From: Oreocharis arfaki
Lineage: Eukaryota; Chordata; Aves; Passeriformes; Paramythiidae
Direction: 5' to 3'
DNA: 64,000 nt
Assembly (NCBI GenBank): GCA_013398015.1
Contig: VZRR01002166.1
Span: 124,788-188,787 of the forward strand
Shown here: positions 11,993 through 23,999 of the stretch, one piece after another
Layout of the letters: every line of letters begins with the position of its first letter
Numbering within the stretch: the first letter of the stretch is position 1
Translations under genes and position numbers: made by a program
The notes under the pieces: generated by a model
What the model was told of the DNA's origin: nothing
Databases searched by the model: none
The model's input: only the letters and a program-made list of their open reading frames with translations

Positions 11993-14280
11993 GGTGGTGA
12001 CTCCTGAGATTTCTTATGAGTTATGCTCATACGCAGTTGGTATGAGAAGGTGCAGTGTGGGTAGATTTGCAGTCTTCTGAAAATTTGGTAAGCAGAGGAA
12101 GGATTTGTTTAGACCCTGGAGAGCAGGTGCTTGTTGTTCTGTTACAGGCAGAGCATTTTGTTACCCTCCCATTAGTGATGGCTCATGGCATTGTGCTGGG
12201 CTGTGTGTGCTGTCCTTAATGCCACGCCTGTGCACTTTGTGTCCATCACTGCCACGCCTGTGGAATTTGTGGGCACGGTGGGTGAATCTGCCTGCGGTTG
12301 TGCCTGTGCCCCTTTGTCTTTATCTTACTGAGCAACTCTCCCTTTTCAGCCTGGGAGTGTGGGGGGTGAAATCTTCATGTTTAAAGATGCTGTGCTTTCT
12401 TTTTGATTTCTTCTTATCAATAACTCCTCCTGATGCTGCGGCAATACATATTCCCTATGAGACATTAATAGCTACAGGCTTCTCCTTACTGAAGCAGCCT
12501 TCTGATGCCCTGACAGGGGAGCCACATACCAGCTAGCAGGCAGTGGAGCTACAAGTCAGGATCAAGGTATTCCCCTAGATGCAGAGGATGGCCAGCCCTC
12601 TCATGTTTTTGCACATAATTCAGCACAATGCCACACATGCTTTTAAAACTAGACCACAGCTTTAATGAGTGGTATCATGGATCCTTCACAAGTCAGTTTG
12701 TGCATCAAATCCTTTCCTTGCTCCTTTAGTGAGTTTAGTTAAAGAGGTCCCTGTAAGAAGCCTGTCCAGTTTCAGGAGATGATGGAGGGTTTTGTACCAA
12801 GCTGGCCTCTGCAGAATATGCCAGGCTGTGATTCTGGCCGTGCTCAAGACTGTGACAAGCTTTGCATTGATTTGAGTAGCAGCAGGATGTTGCCTGACGT
12901 GTTCATACAAACTAGTGTGCTGGCTTATATCTCAGATGTGCCTTTTGCTTTATGTCCATATTCTTTGCCACTGGATATACTGATACATACATTAAATCGA
13001 CCGCGTCGGCTTGTCAATGGATGATGCTGCACTGTGCCTGCTCAAAAGCTGAGTTGTTGCTGCACTGACTTGGCTGGAGTACTTGTTATGTAAGTGAATT
13101 TGCTACATGCGTAGCTGTAATTAAACTTACTGGACTAGATTTCATTGGGATGGCTTTCTTTTTTCCTTCCTTTTCTTAATTTCTTTCCGGAAAATCTGCA
13201 GTCAAATGGTGAGATAAATGGGAATATTGACACTACGGAATACTTGTCTCAAACTCTAGCAGATCAAAGCTTTCAGAGCCCTCTTTCTTCCTTTTGAAAC
13301 TGAGCCTGAAATTGATCTGCAAAGCTTGTTTCCTAAAATTGGAACAAAGATGGGTATCTTTATTCAAACTGAAATTCTGATCCATAAAAATGTTCTTAAT
13401 TTTAGATGGAATTTCATTGATTTTTGTATGGCAAAGTCCCAGTTGGTTCAGCAGTAAGTAGATGGATGAAATGCAACTGAGGGAAGGTAGACAAAACTCT
13501 AGGTTTTCAAGGACCAAGAAAATGTTTTCCCTTTTGCTGGTGCCTGTTTCCTTGTTCCCGTGGTGGTGGCTGTTAGTGGATGGAACAGCTCTGAAGTTGT
13601 AGCACTAGCCAAGCTGTATATTATGTGCTGCAAGTCCAGAGTAATTTAGTAATAAATTTTCAAAAGTATTTTTGGTGTCCAGCTGGAGCCACTGGAAGAA
13701 GATTTTCTTTGCAGTGTCCTGAAAGGAGACTACTTTAAAGCTTGTTGTAAGTCAGGTGTTCCAAACTTGCCTGCTTTAGATCTTACAGATGATGTAAGCT
13801 TGCAAACAGATATATTCAATGTCTTAAGTTTTGTTTTGTTGTGATTTTTTTTTTAATTCTCTTGCAAAAAGGCAGCTTTTGGGGGAAGTTAGTCAAAAGG
13901 AGGAGTAATTTAGAGCAGATGTTTTGCACATCTATCGTTGTATGTGCTGCTAGACAAAGTGGCTGTTTTAGAAAGGAAGCATTTTATCAACAGATCTACA
14001 ATCTGTCAAACACAACTGACTGATGGAGAACTGTCAGGAACAGCAATTTGACAATTGAGATGGACTTGCTGGATCTGTTGAAAGCAGCACCTGCTGTCAA
14101 AGGGGTAAGGAAATATTTAGGCATTGGTTAACATACAGAAATAGGGGATTTTTTCTTGAAATCCTGGAGTACATATGCTCAAATTTAGAACAATCTTTGT
14201 GTTCTGAAATATCTGCACCCCTCCTCCTCAAATCTCCTGGCAGGTTGAAGAGCTGCATGTGGTGAATTAAGCATAGACTC

Positions 14281-14302
14281 TTGTTTGTTTGTTTGTTTGT
14301 TT
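14281..14302. repeat. TTTG microsatellite
   Basis: About five TTTG (GTTT) units in tandem, followed directly by TCTAGAGGA. Short and of no clear function. Confidence 0.8.
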
Positions 14303-14689
14303 CTAGAGGATCCGATATAAGAGAATCCTGGTTTCTTAATGAGTGTCCATGGGGAAAAAGAATGTCATGGCTTTTTAATTTCAGCCTGAAATTGGACAAA
14401 ATGTTGACTTTCTTAATGCATGATTAATATTTTTTCTTAATGGAGAAAACAAACAGTGAACTAAACATGATATCCCATAACTGCAGCTGGCATTTTCAGT
14501 GCAGCAGGAGCAGGGGTGAGCTGGCCATGTGGGAAAAGCTTTTTGCATTGTGGAAAGAAATCCACCATGCAGTGTAAGACCCAGGCAGGCGCACACACAT
14601 CCCCTCACATGCTGTCTCTGCTCTGGGCTGGCAGGAGGCAGGGCTCTGATGGATGGTTGCCTTCCTGGAGAAGTCAGTCATGGATGCTC

Positions 14690-15010
14690 CTCACTCGTTT
14701 CATTATTTAATTACACAGCAATCTGAATGCTGGGCAGTAAAACTGCATTTTCACCCAGAGCTGATTTCCATTTAGTCTGTCATGTTAATAGTGAAATAAA
14801 TTGCTCTAATTGCCCGCAAACTTCATCAAATTCATCTTTCTTCTTTTTTTATTGAATATTTATTAAACTTCATGTCATGTCTTGCTTGGTTGGTAAAAGT
14901 GGTCCAGTCTGTGCATAGCATTATACTTTAAAATGCAGGGTGTCACATTTTCCCTCTTCCTCTTGAATTTTAATTTAGATTGTGAAGTTTTGCATTCACG
15001 TTCAAATTAA
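14690..15010. promoter_or_regulatory. Candidate conserved enhancer (AT-rich, TAAT-dense)
   Basis: The block carries many homeodomain-type words (CATTATTTAATTACAC, ATGTTAATAG, CTCTAATTGCCCG, TTTATTGAATATTTATT, TTTTAATTTAG, AAATTAATCATGC) and a CCCGC word unusual for its AT-rich surroundings. No reading frame spans it. This composition is typical of vertebrate conserved non-coding elements; conservation itself was not tested. Confidence 0.25.
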
Positions 15011-15600
15011 TCATGCAATTTGAAGAAAGAAGTACCAGTCTGCAAAGCATCCTTGTCTCTACATCAGCTCCTGTTCTGCTGAGCCTCTTGTTTAAAGGAA
15101 GAAGCCCCGGTGGGGCTCACTCCTGAGGCTGGTGTGAGTTTTCCTGGCAGAGGGGTCTGCTCTTGGTGTGCATGGACTGGGAGTGGGAGGTTTCTTCCAA
15201 AAATTCGGTTTGAATTTGTGAAATGCTCTTCCCCTTTGGTCTGTGTATGTTCGCATACTTTTCGACTGCAGCCATGTGCCTGAATGGTCAAGTGGTGTGT
15301 GTGGGGCAAAAAGTAGCAACAACTGAAGTTTAGTAACAGTGTTCAGCTGTTAGCATTCCCCATTCCTATTCGAACTATCTCTTAGTTAGTCACTGACTCA
15401 TGCTTACTCTTAGATAGTTTTCTGTGAGAATCTTTGCGCTTGGATTTTTTTTTCCCATTTCTTGAAGGTAATTTCTGGATATCACATTCACAGGGAACAT
15501 GTTACGGAAGTAAAAATGAAAGGGTCCAAAACCATATGGCAAAGGAAAAAAAATGAAAGGACTAAACAGTATTTCAGGGATTGATATTTATTTCCCCATA
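15011..15600. other. Non-coding stretch, no gene seen
   Basis: No recognisable gene or repeat. Short open frames (76 and 81 codons, minus strand) overlap one another and have no family resemblance. Confidence 0.55.
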
Positions 15601-15619
15601 TCTCATTATTTTAGAGGCA

Positions 15620-15860
15620 ATTTGATGGTTTCGTTTGTTTCCGAGCGATTGATTTGCATACTGTGTGTATTTGTAAGATTGACTTGGAATCCTCTAGTTA
15701 GTACTGTACTTAATACATAATGCTATTCAACATGCACAATTCTTCCGAAGATTTAGGAATTCAGATGAGCTCAGATATTTACAGGCAATTTTAGGTGCCT
15801 TAATTCCAATTAAGTATTTGCCTGAGGAGGAAGGTAAATCACCTCAGCTCTTGTGAGAGT
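15620..15860. promoter_or_regulatory. Candidate conserved enhancer (octamer and TAAT words)
   Basis: Contains GAGCGATTGATTTGCATA (a Pbx/Hox-like TGATT next to an ATTTGCAT octamer core), CTTAATACATAATGC, and the imperfect palindrome CCTTAATTCCAATTAAG near 15,799-15,815. GAGGAGGAAGG (an Ets-like purine run) and TCACCTCAG follow. This is motif-based inference only. Confidence 0.22.
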
Positions 15861-18800
15861 GGTGAAAAAACATTGCAGTGGTTAGAGCATCATTTGGCTG
15901 CTTTTTAAAGTACCTTTGTTTTTTAGCTTCTCTCGAGTTCTTCTGTTTGGGTAAGGGGCCTCTGACCTCCGAGGCTGAGAGCGCTTCTCTACCTCTTAGA
16001 TCTTTGTCAGTGAGTACTCACCAGCTCCCCTTCCATGCCATGATCATCTGGTTCTGGGAGCAATCCTCTGGTTCTGTCCAGTGCCTCAGATGGCACCTGT
16101 CAGCAGTGTTAGTGCTGCTGGGCAGGTGGTGGCCATGCAGGGACATCTTCCTTCCCATGCTTGCCTTCGTAGAAGATCTTGGACCCAACTGTAAAAGCAG
16201 TTGCATTTTTTTTCTTTAGATAAATTGTTGTGTTCAAATGCATACTTAGATCACTATATTTTGCCTCTCTTGTCAGCTCTGTCTATTCCAAAACTCACAG
16301 GAGGTAAAATTCAGCCTGTTCAGACTCCAAGGAAGGTGGGTTCATGCCAAGGGATCTTTTTTCCAAGTGCTTGTAGGTTTAAATTGCTGCATAGTCTCTT
16401 CCTTTTTCCAGCTCTGCCATTTATCCATTGAAAACATGTCCCTTAAAAACTGTGATTAACTACCTCTTTCTTTGGTTTTTCTATTCGTTGGTTGCTTTTT
16501 TTTTTCCCTCCCCTCCCAAAGCTTTTAACCACACCAACTGGTATTATTTATGGATATAATTAAAATATGGTACATGCACAAAATGCCAAATTGGGAATGT
16601 ATCTGCATTTAAAAAATACATAAAGAAGTTACCCAGTCTATTGATCAACCCACGTGGCAAATGCACTGAAGAGAGTTTATCTCTGTGTCAAATGCTTCTG
16701 TCAGAAAAACTCCAGTGGAATTGTATATAATGGTTTCGTGCACCATTCATAGTCAGTGGTGGTGTTACAATGATATAGACTTGCTGAAGGAGTCCTAGGC
16801 CTATTTAATTAAAAGAAAAAAAGAAAGAAAAGAAGTTAAAAGTATGATTTGTATTCCAACTAAAGAAATGAACGTGTAAGTACTTATCAATGGGCACAGC
16901 TTTTGTGTTTATTCATCCGAGGACTAGAAGCACATATTTTAGCATCTGAATGATTATAAATATGTTTACTAGCTATCAAAATCAGAGCTGTTTAATTTGA
17001 AAATGCCAATTCATATTCAGATGTGTTTTGCTTTTCACTACTAGTATTAGTTATCCTGTTCAGCATTCATGATTCTGGCATTCATCATTTTCCGCTCACA
17101 ACATATTGAGGTGTAACTGAGGATGGGTGTCAGAGAGGTTAAGGGACATGTTGTCTGTTTTGATTACTCTTATGTCAATGTGTCCTGTCAGAAGGACTAA
17201 ATGGAGATATTAGGAATACATGCAGTGTTTCCTATTGCATCAGAAAAGCAGCACTTTTTAATTTTTCTTGTTTTAAGTGGTGTACTTGTCCAAGGAAAAT
17301 ATGAAGTTCAAAGTCATTAAATAAGCTTGACTCAATGAAAAATGATTGGCACCTGCCTTGAAATAGCCATCTTCAAAACATACCTTTTGTAGCTGGAACA
17401 AAGCAGTTGATGATCATGATCTGGGAACCTAGCAGGGCACACTTGTGTGATGCTACATTCACTTCCTGTGTTGTCTCTTCCAACATGGCAAAATGTTCAT
17501 TTGCTGCATATCCGCATTTTTGCTCCTTTTTAAAGTGCCTTTTAAAGATGTCTTTCCCAAAAGTTCATCCAGATGGGACCTTACATCAACAAAAAAATAA
17601 AAGGGGAAAAGGAAAGAGTGGGTCAGCAAGGAGGTCAGCCCAGTGCTCCCAGGTTCTGAATTGTGTCCTGACAGGCTTTGAGAGCGGCCTCTGATCCTGT
17701 AACCACTCCATTGGAAACAGTGGGTAGGAAACCCCTTTGTCATTTAGCATGGGTGGGTTTTGCTGTAAGACCTGTTAATAAGCTACACTCTCATTTTCAA
17801 ATGTCAGAGGCAAAATACTGTATTTTAAAAGGTCTGTTTGGGGTATAATTCCATCTTTTCTTCTTGTCTCTGTTATATCTGATCTCTCCTTATTTCTTCC
17901 TAACCCCTGTAACAGATATTATAATGAGTGTAATAATGGATACATGGGTGTAATAATAATAATGTTTAGCAGCTCACTTTCTCCAAAGCCCTCGGCTTGC
18001 CTCACAAAGCAGAGCGCAAATCACACTCAGATGGTTGCACAGTGATTTGTGAACATCACTTTTCGTTTCAGCAGCTTTGTGCTGGCTTCTGAGCCGGAGG
18101 GTCTTGGCAGTTCCTGTCACTCTGGTGCTGATTTTTCCTGGGTTTTGGGCCTGCTGAAGTTGTAAGAATTCATGCCAGTGTTTGTGAAGTCTACCATGGG
18201 CTACCCTTTCAGAATTGAAGGAGAGTTGGAAAACAAGCTCTCCCATGGATTTCATTGGACTCTGAAGGGTCACTCATAATGCTTTGCTAGCAACTGTGAA
18301 GACCTGCTGAAGACCTGTTTCATGGATGTCCTTGATGATTTACAATATTAAAATACAAGCTAAATATAGGGGGTTTTTGGCAGGCTCTTCTGCCTGTTTG
18401 GAAGTTTTATTTTGTCCCTCTAGTTCTTTCCATGGGAGCATTCTGCTGCCAAGTGGTATGTTCATTGTTCTCTGCAGCCTTACTCCGGTAGTGCCCTACT
18501 TGCTAAGTATGGCAGTCTTTCTGCATCACAGACAGCCCTTTGCTGTTCTTCCATTCCTTTCCTGGTAGTGCTTTCAAAGTCTTCGACCTTTTATTTTCTT
18601 GATGACTGATTTTTCTCTTGAAATCTTTCATTGATGCTAGTGATAATTGCTGCTAATGCAGCAATGGTGACTGCTTTAGTCTGCAGAAGTGGACAGAGTT
18701 CTCCTGCCGACATGAGACCTGCATCTCACTCAAACCTCTAAAGCAGGGCTTCAGATGAAATTCAAGTTTTCCTTATATTGAAGTTCTGTCTAGAATTGCC

Positions 18801-20740
18801 TATCATGTTTCCAGACGCCTCCTGGTTTCTTGCAGGTCTGGGAGATTACTCAAGTGACGCCTGTTCTCCTGCTGTACATCCACTGACAGGATGGGGAAAC
18901 AAAATAATGGGACTATTTTCCTTTTGTGTAGTGAAAATTCTGTAGCTCTATAATTTTCTTCTTCATAAGTTTGTTCTTACCTAGGTCGTGCATTAATCGT
19001 TTTGTTTTCCAGTGTATAATATCTTTCCTCAGGAGATTTCTCCCTTCCCCCCCATCCCTGCCTTGCATACACTGTGGTTTTGTGTTCTGTGTGATGCCAA
19101 CAGTGGCTGAAGGCAAATACTATTAATTTGAAATCAGGGCATGCTGTGCGAAGGTGAGGGGGGGTTCCAATATGTTTGTTTTTGAAAAAAAAAGGGCTGT
19201 CTTGGGAAGTGTTATTATCATGCACTTGTCCTACAGACTCTTCGGGGTTCCCATTTTCAAGTGCCTTGTGGTTAATAGATGGCTGTTAGGGGTGAATATC
19301 CAAAAGCGCCTGACATCCCGCAGCTCCTGTTGGGAACAACTGTGGTCATGGAGGGTGACCCCTGCTGTGCTAGGCAGGAAGATCACCAGGGCTGTCTGTT
19401 GTTGCCTTGGGTATGGGATATGTTAACCTCCTGCTGCAACATCTGTCTGGTGACATTTGGGGGGATGGTTGATTTGATGTAAAGCTCCATGTGGGATAAT
19501 CCATTTAAATTACCATAACTGCAGCAATGGTTTAAGTCCACTGGAGTCAAAGCAAATTGTTTGTCCATTATAATTCTCACTAATTGCTATAATTTTGATA
19601 CAGCAACAAATATGCAAATTCAGTAATTTTTGGAGAACCCTTGAGGTGAGCAAAGAGCTAACTGGGGGAAGGGAAGCCTTCAACTTAGTGATGGATTTAA
19701 TTCACAAGAATTATTGCTTTGCCAACAAAGCTTTCAGTGTATTTTGCAAGTTCCATCTGTCCTTTTAAAATCATATTCAAACAGTGTTGCAGTGGTGATT
19801 TCCCAGAAACAAATCTGTTTCCTATCAGTTAAAAGGAAAATTGCCTGTGATGTTGGGGTTTAGCTTCCTCCTCAGGTAAACCTGGTAGCTGGACCTAGTT
19901 TGTGTGTGAATAGTCACGAATACTGCAGCACCCAAATGTGGAGACCTCTACAAAGTATGTGCTCTCTTTGTTTTGTAGTCAGGGGATCCTCAGCGCTTTC
20001 TGAAGATTGATCCTTTTTCTCTGTGTGGGTTTAAGTAGCAGAAGTGGCTGCTACTATAGGAAAAAATCATTTTCTTTGATATTGCCACTTGAAAGGAAAG
20101 TTTCAGTATTGAGCTCAGTTATTCCCCACTTTATTTACTCTTTTTTTGGATAGAAAATATGAGAGGAAAGTATTCAGCATTTGTAGAGAGATACTTATGT
20201 TCTTCTGCCAGATACAGAGGCGTGAAAGAAAGCATTATGCATAACAAGAAATTCTCAGGAGATCTGTTTAGCAGAAGGGCACAGTGTTAGATGTAATTTG
20301 TTTACTGACAGAGTTTCCAACAATGGTGCAATGGACCAGGAAACATCACTAAAGTAATGAGTCCTTTCCTTTTTAGAAGTGATTATGTTTGAACACTGCA
20401 AATTAACCCACTTTTTGAAGTTGCTGCTTAGGTGAAACAATTTGCTGATGAAAAGGCATCCCCCAACTGGCTTCAGCAGCTGATGTGGATAAAAGGTGCA
20501 GAGGCCATGCATGCATAGGAGAAAAGCTGTTTTCTGTAAATCAAATGTGAGTAGCAACGAGGCTGATCTAATCTAGGACTTACTGTAGCGAAGTTGTGGG
20601 GCCAAGAACAAAGGCGTTATATTGTGTGTAAAGAAACTACTGTAAATAAAGTTAGCTTGACTGAAGATCAGCATGACTCTTGGGGGAAGGCAAGGCGTTG
20701 TCCAAATGCTGCCCCATCTCCTCACACAGCACAAATGTCT
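15861..20740. other. Non-coding stretch, no gene seen
   Basis: AT-rich unique sequence with an A/G-rich simple tract near 16,814-16,838, a TAATAATAATAA run near 17,952-17,963 and an 8-bp perfect inverted repeat (ATTGCTGC, TAAT loop, GCAGCAAT) at 18,646-18,665. The frames of 60-113 codons are on both strands and carry no known domain. Confidence 0.55.
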
Positions 20741-20745
20741 GTCGG

Positions 20746-20961
20746 CTAACCCTGCTCATTGGTGCCCGAGTCGGGTGTTCCTGCTGCCCACTCTTCATCC
20801 TGGTGGCTTGCGAGAAGTCGGGCACAGATATTATCGGGGATGTGACCTGGCAATAATGCAGGGTCATTACTGCCGTGTCTCAAACAGCATCTCCCATAGT
20901 TGGCAATAATCAGCCGCGATCTGAGCTCTCCAGAGAAATCGCTCAGGATCCTGCGGAGCAC
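20746..20961 (-). other. Possible exon or conserved element (minus strand)
   Basis: A minus-strand frame of 71 codons begins directly after TAATATTTTCAG, which resembles a 3' splice acceptor with its AG at 20,962-20,963. The pyrimidine tract is weak. The first 30 codons use G/C third positions often and read as a plausible folded segment (LRRILSDFSGELRSRL, then LIIANYG). The block holds many CpG words in a CpG-poor neighbourhood (CGGGTG, GCGAGAAGTCGGG, ATCGGGG, AGCCGCGATC, AATCGCTC, GCGGAG), which suggests selection. There is no clear donor before the stop; CAG/GTCACA near 20,845 is weak. I do not recognise the family. A conserved non-coding element is an equally good explanation. Confidence 0.2.
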
Positions 20962-20969
20962 CTGAAAAT

Positions 20970-23930
20970 ATTAAGTGAATGTTTCACATGTTTTAGGCAG
21001 AGCTATTGGTTGTTCATGCTTGACGAAAGCAGAGGTGCACATTTATAGCTTTTCCAGACAGCTGTGATTGTGAACTGTCTGTAATGGCCTCTTTCCTTTC
21101 ATGTCGTGTGGTTTTGATTTGTACTGAATGCGAGAACCATGTGCTCATCTAAAAATGAATGCAAAAGGAGTATTTGGCAGTCCAGTGGAAAAAGTCATGT
21201 GGGAGATTTCCATATGCCCTGCTGAGAATTAGGCTCAAGTATCAGTGGGAACTCAGTGCCCAGCTGCCATTTATCTCTGCTTTTAAAAGAAGTTTTTCCA
21301 TAGAAACAGTGCTTTATAGTAGATGAGTCTAACATTGTTTTTAATTTGGTTAAATGAAGGTTCTTCTGAAGGAGCAGTCTGGTTTGTCCTCTTAACAAAT
21401 CATTACAAAATGATCTGGGCATATAGTTTTGATTTCCTTAAATACTGGAGTTGGGCTTGAATGACTGAAACAAGCGTACAGTGTTATCTGATGCACTTGA
21501 GACTCCTGACAGATAAATAATTCAGCCCTTCAACACAATGTTTTGTTAGAAATTAGTGCGCCTACTGGGTATAAAGCAAAGATGTGCCATTCATAGTAAT
21601 GCAGACACCTCCCTGGGGTTATTGACTATCCTCTTGTGAGATCTGCTCACTTGAAATGATCACCTTTTTCAGAAAAACACATTTACTTTAATGGCTTTCA
21701 GTATCTCTTGCTTGGCTGTTTTGGTGACTGTTTCCATTTCAGTGATTAATGCTGTTAATAACTATAATCAGAATTCTTTTTAACGCCATCTTCTGGTAAA
21801 ACTAGTACCACTAGTATTTTTCTTTTCCATTGTTGAATGTATTTTCTGTATAAAAATTATACGCATGTCTGTTTCTTTCCAAAGTAGAGCAAAGCTACCC
21901 AGGATTAATACCTGCTACAGCTTCTGCTTCAGTGCTAGAAAAGCCAAATATGAATGTGCCCCTTTTTACTTCTCTTAGCTGAGTTTCACATGAAAAACCA
22001 GAAAGTACATGTCAACCTCATGTGACAGAACCTTTAAAAAATGTTCTGCTTCAGGCTAAACCCGGTTTCTTCCGCCTCCTGGCACATGGAAGATGATGAT
22101 GACCTCTCATCAACCTCTGGAGTGTTCCATGATGAGTAACTCTCAATTAAAGACTTTGTGTTTGCCAGCAGATGATGTTCTCACAGATTTCCCTGCATTT
22201 GGCCTAGGTAGGGAATACCAGACAGCGTCACGATGTTCTGCTCTGGAGTGATTTTTGGCGGGAGGTGTTGCAAGGCCATATGAGTTTTACCTTTTATAAA
22301 CTCATCCCTAATCCCATTCCTCCTGTTTCATTTTTGCAATTGTATTATTAGCTGGCAGAGAACTAGGAATTAGGTCTGTGAGAAAAAGAGGAAGCTGTCA
22401 GAATAAGCACAGGAAGACAGAAAAATGGATTGAAAGTGCCTGTTCAGTAGTTCACTGCCCAGTCCAACACTTAATGTGGTTCTGATGTGAATAGATCAAG
22501 CACAGGTGTAAAGAATAAAATTCAAGAAAAATAGTATGACATTTCCATCACTAGTTAATGTATTTTATTTTGTTGCACTCGTGTCTCTGACTTTCTCTTG
22601 GTCTTACCTTTTGATAAGGAAATCTTCTCAAGAATTTTTGTTTTCTGAATTTCCTACTCCTTACTCTCAAGTCTGTGATAGAGAGTTTTGGGGTTTGTTT
22701 GGTTGGTTTGGTTGTTTGTTTTTCTTTCATTTTTTTTTCTTTCATGGCCCTAGAATTTAGAAATGCTTACTAAAAATCCTTAGAAATGGTTAACTAAATG
22801 AAAGTAACTTTTTTGCAGAAGAGTTTCACACAGGATACAAAGCACTATTTTGTTCACACATAGACAGTGGAGGACGACAGTGAACTATGAATGCAATGGG
22901 TACCTGGAAAATTACCCTTGCTTCTTTTCCTAGTGGTGATGATGCTTTTGAAAAGCACCACTTAAGTGTAATAATGATTTTGTCTTCATAATTTTCTTGC
23001 AATACAAGTACTGGAAAATGTTCACAGATATTGGTGTAATAATCTCCAGGGGAAAAAACCCCTCTCCATTCAGACTTCTGAATGTAATACGCAGGTGAAT
23101 GCAGATGCAGTTGAGCTGGAGAGGGCCTTTGAAGGAAACTACCTCTTGTCCTTTTTCTTCTCACCAAAATGACAAAAAGTGCATTTATGGATCTGTTGAG
23201 AAAATTTGAGATTTCACAGTGAAAGTTGCCTCTCCAGAGTTCTTCCCCCAGCTCCACCTTCTTGCCCCATGAAACTCCAACTCCCTGCAGGAGCTGGAAT
23301 GTCCTTGTGCAGATGATGCAGGAGCTGGTTGCAAATCTTCAAGTTGTAAATGTGAGGGGCTTTTCCCTCTGGTTGGGCAACAGAGACTGCCTGGTCTGTG
23401 GTGATTCAGTTCCCAGAAAAAACGTGATCAGAATCAAGAGGTGTTTATTGTACCTGAAAGTTTTCTTTTAATTTTTTATTTTTTTAAGCACTAGCATATT
23501 GTATTTATTTTGATGTAAGCTAAATTGCTTCTCTCAAGAGATACCAAAGCTTCTTCCAGTTACTGATGCTACTTCTCTTTAGCAGTAGCTCATGGCAAAG
23601 CGCCATAAAAGTGGTATCTTACAACAATCTGCAGTAGAGTTGTTTGGTTTCCATGGATCTAAGGAAAATGCCTGTGCTTGAGTTTGATCACTTCTCACTG
23701 TTGTGTGCAGAAAGACAATGAGGAACCGATTACACAAAACACATCAAACTGTTCCTTGCTATAAAAAGACAAACTTAAGTAGTGCTGCAAACTTACTTTT
23801 GAACTCCTGTGTGTCATTCCCTTATTTAAAAGGGGAAAGAGATGACACTGTACTATCAGCAAATTAAACCAAAAATAAAGAAAAAAAGACAGATTGGCTA
23901 ACCAGCCATACTTTCAATTTAAGGATCAGG
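20970..23930. other. Non-coding stretch, no gene seen
   Basis: AT-rich sequence with a GTTT/GGTT-rich tract at about 22,690-22,745. The 143-codon minus frame at 22,826-23,257 has no recognisable domain. Nothing else is identifiable. Confidence 0.55.
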
Positions 23931-23938
23931 GGTTTGTC

Positions 23939-23987
23939 CTACATTTTGTGGCACTGTCAATTGCAAGGACAGTGCCATAAAATGTAG
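23939..23987. repeat. 49-bp near-perfect hairpin
   Basis: Left arm 23,939-23,958 (CTACATTTTGTGGCACTGTC) and right arm 23,968-23,987 pair over 20 positions with a single G-T(U) mismatch, separated by the 9-base loop AATTGCAAG. At 49 nt it is shorter than usual vertebrate pre-microRNA hairpins (about 60-70 nt). A small non-autonomous DNA-transposon remnant, a microRNA-like hairpin or chance palindrome are all possible. No flanking target duplication is obvious. Confidence 0.9.
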
Positions 23988-23999
23988 TTCATTCTGCAT

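Larger units (their letters stand above)
11521..14685. other. Non-coding stretch, no gene seen
   Basis: AT-rich sequence with a few small structures: a perfect 10-bp inverted repeat at 11,968-11,992, a direct repeat GCCACGCCTGTG near 12,220 and 12,250, a CpG-rich word GACCGCGTCGGC near 12,999-13,010, and a TTTG microsatellite at 14,281-14,302. The 143-codon plus frame at 12,105-12,536 has no recognisable domain. Confidence 0.55.

Noticed and set aside
12105..12536. 143-codon plus-strand frame
   Set aside because: Cysteine/leucine-rich translation without a known domain; no splice or promoter context and no evidence beyond length.
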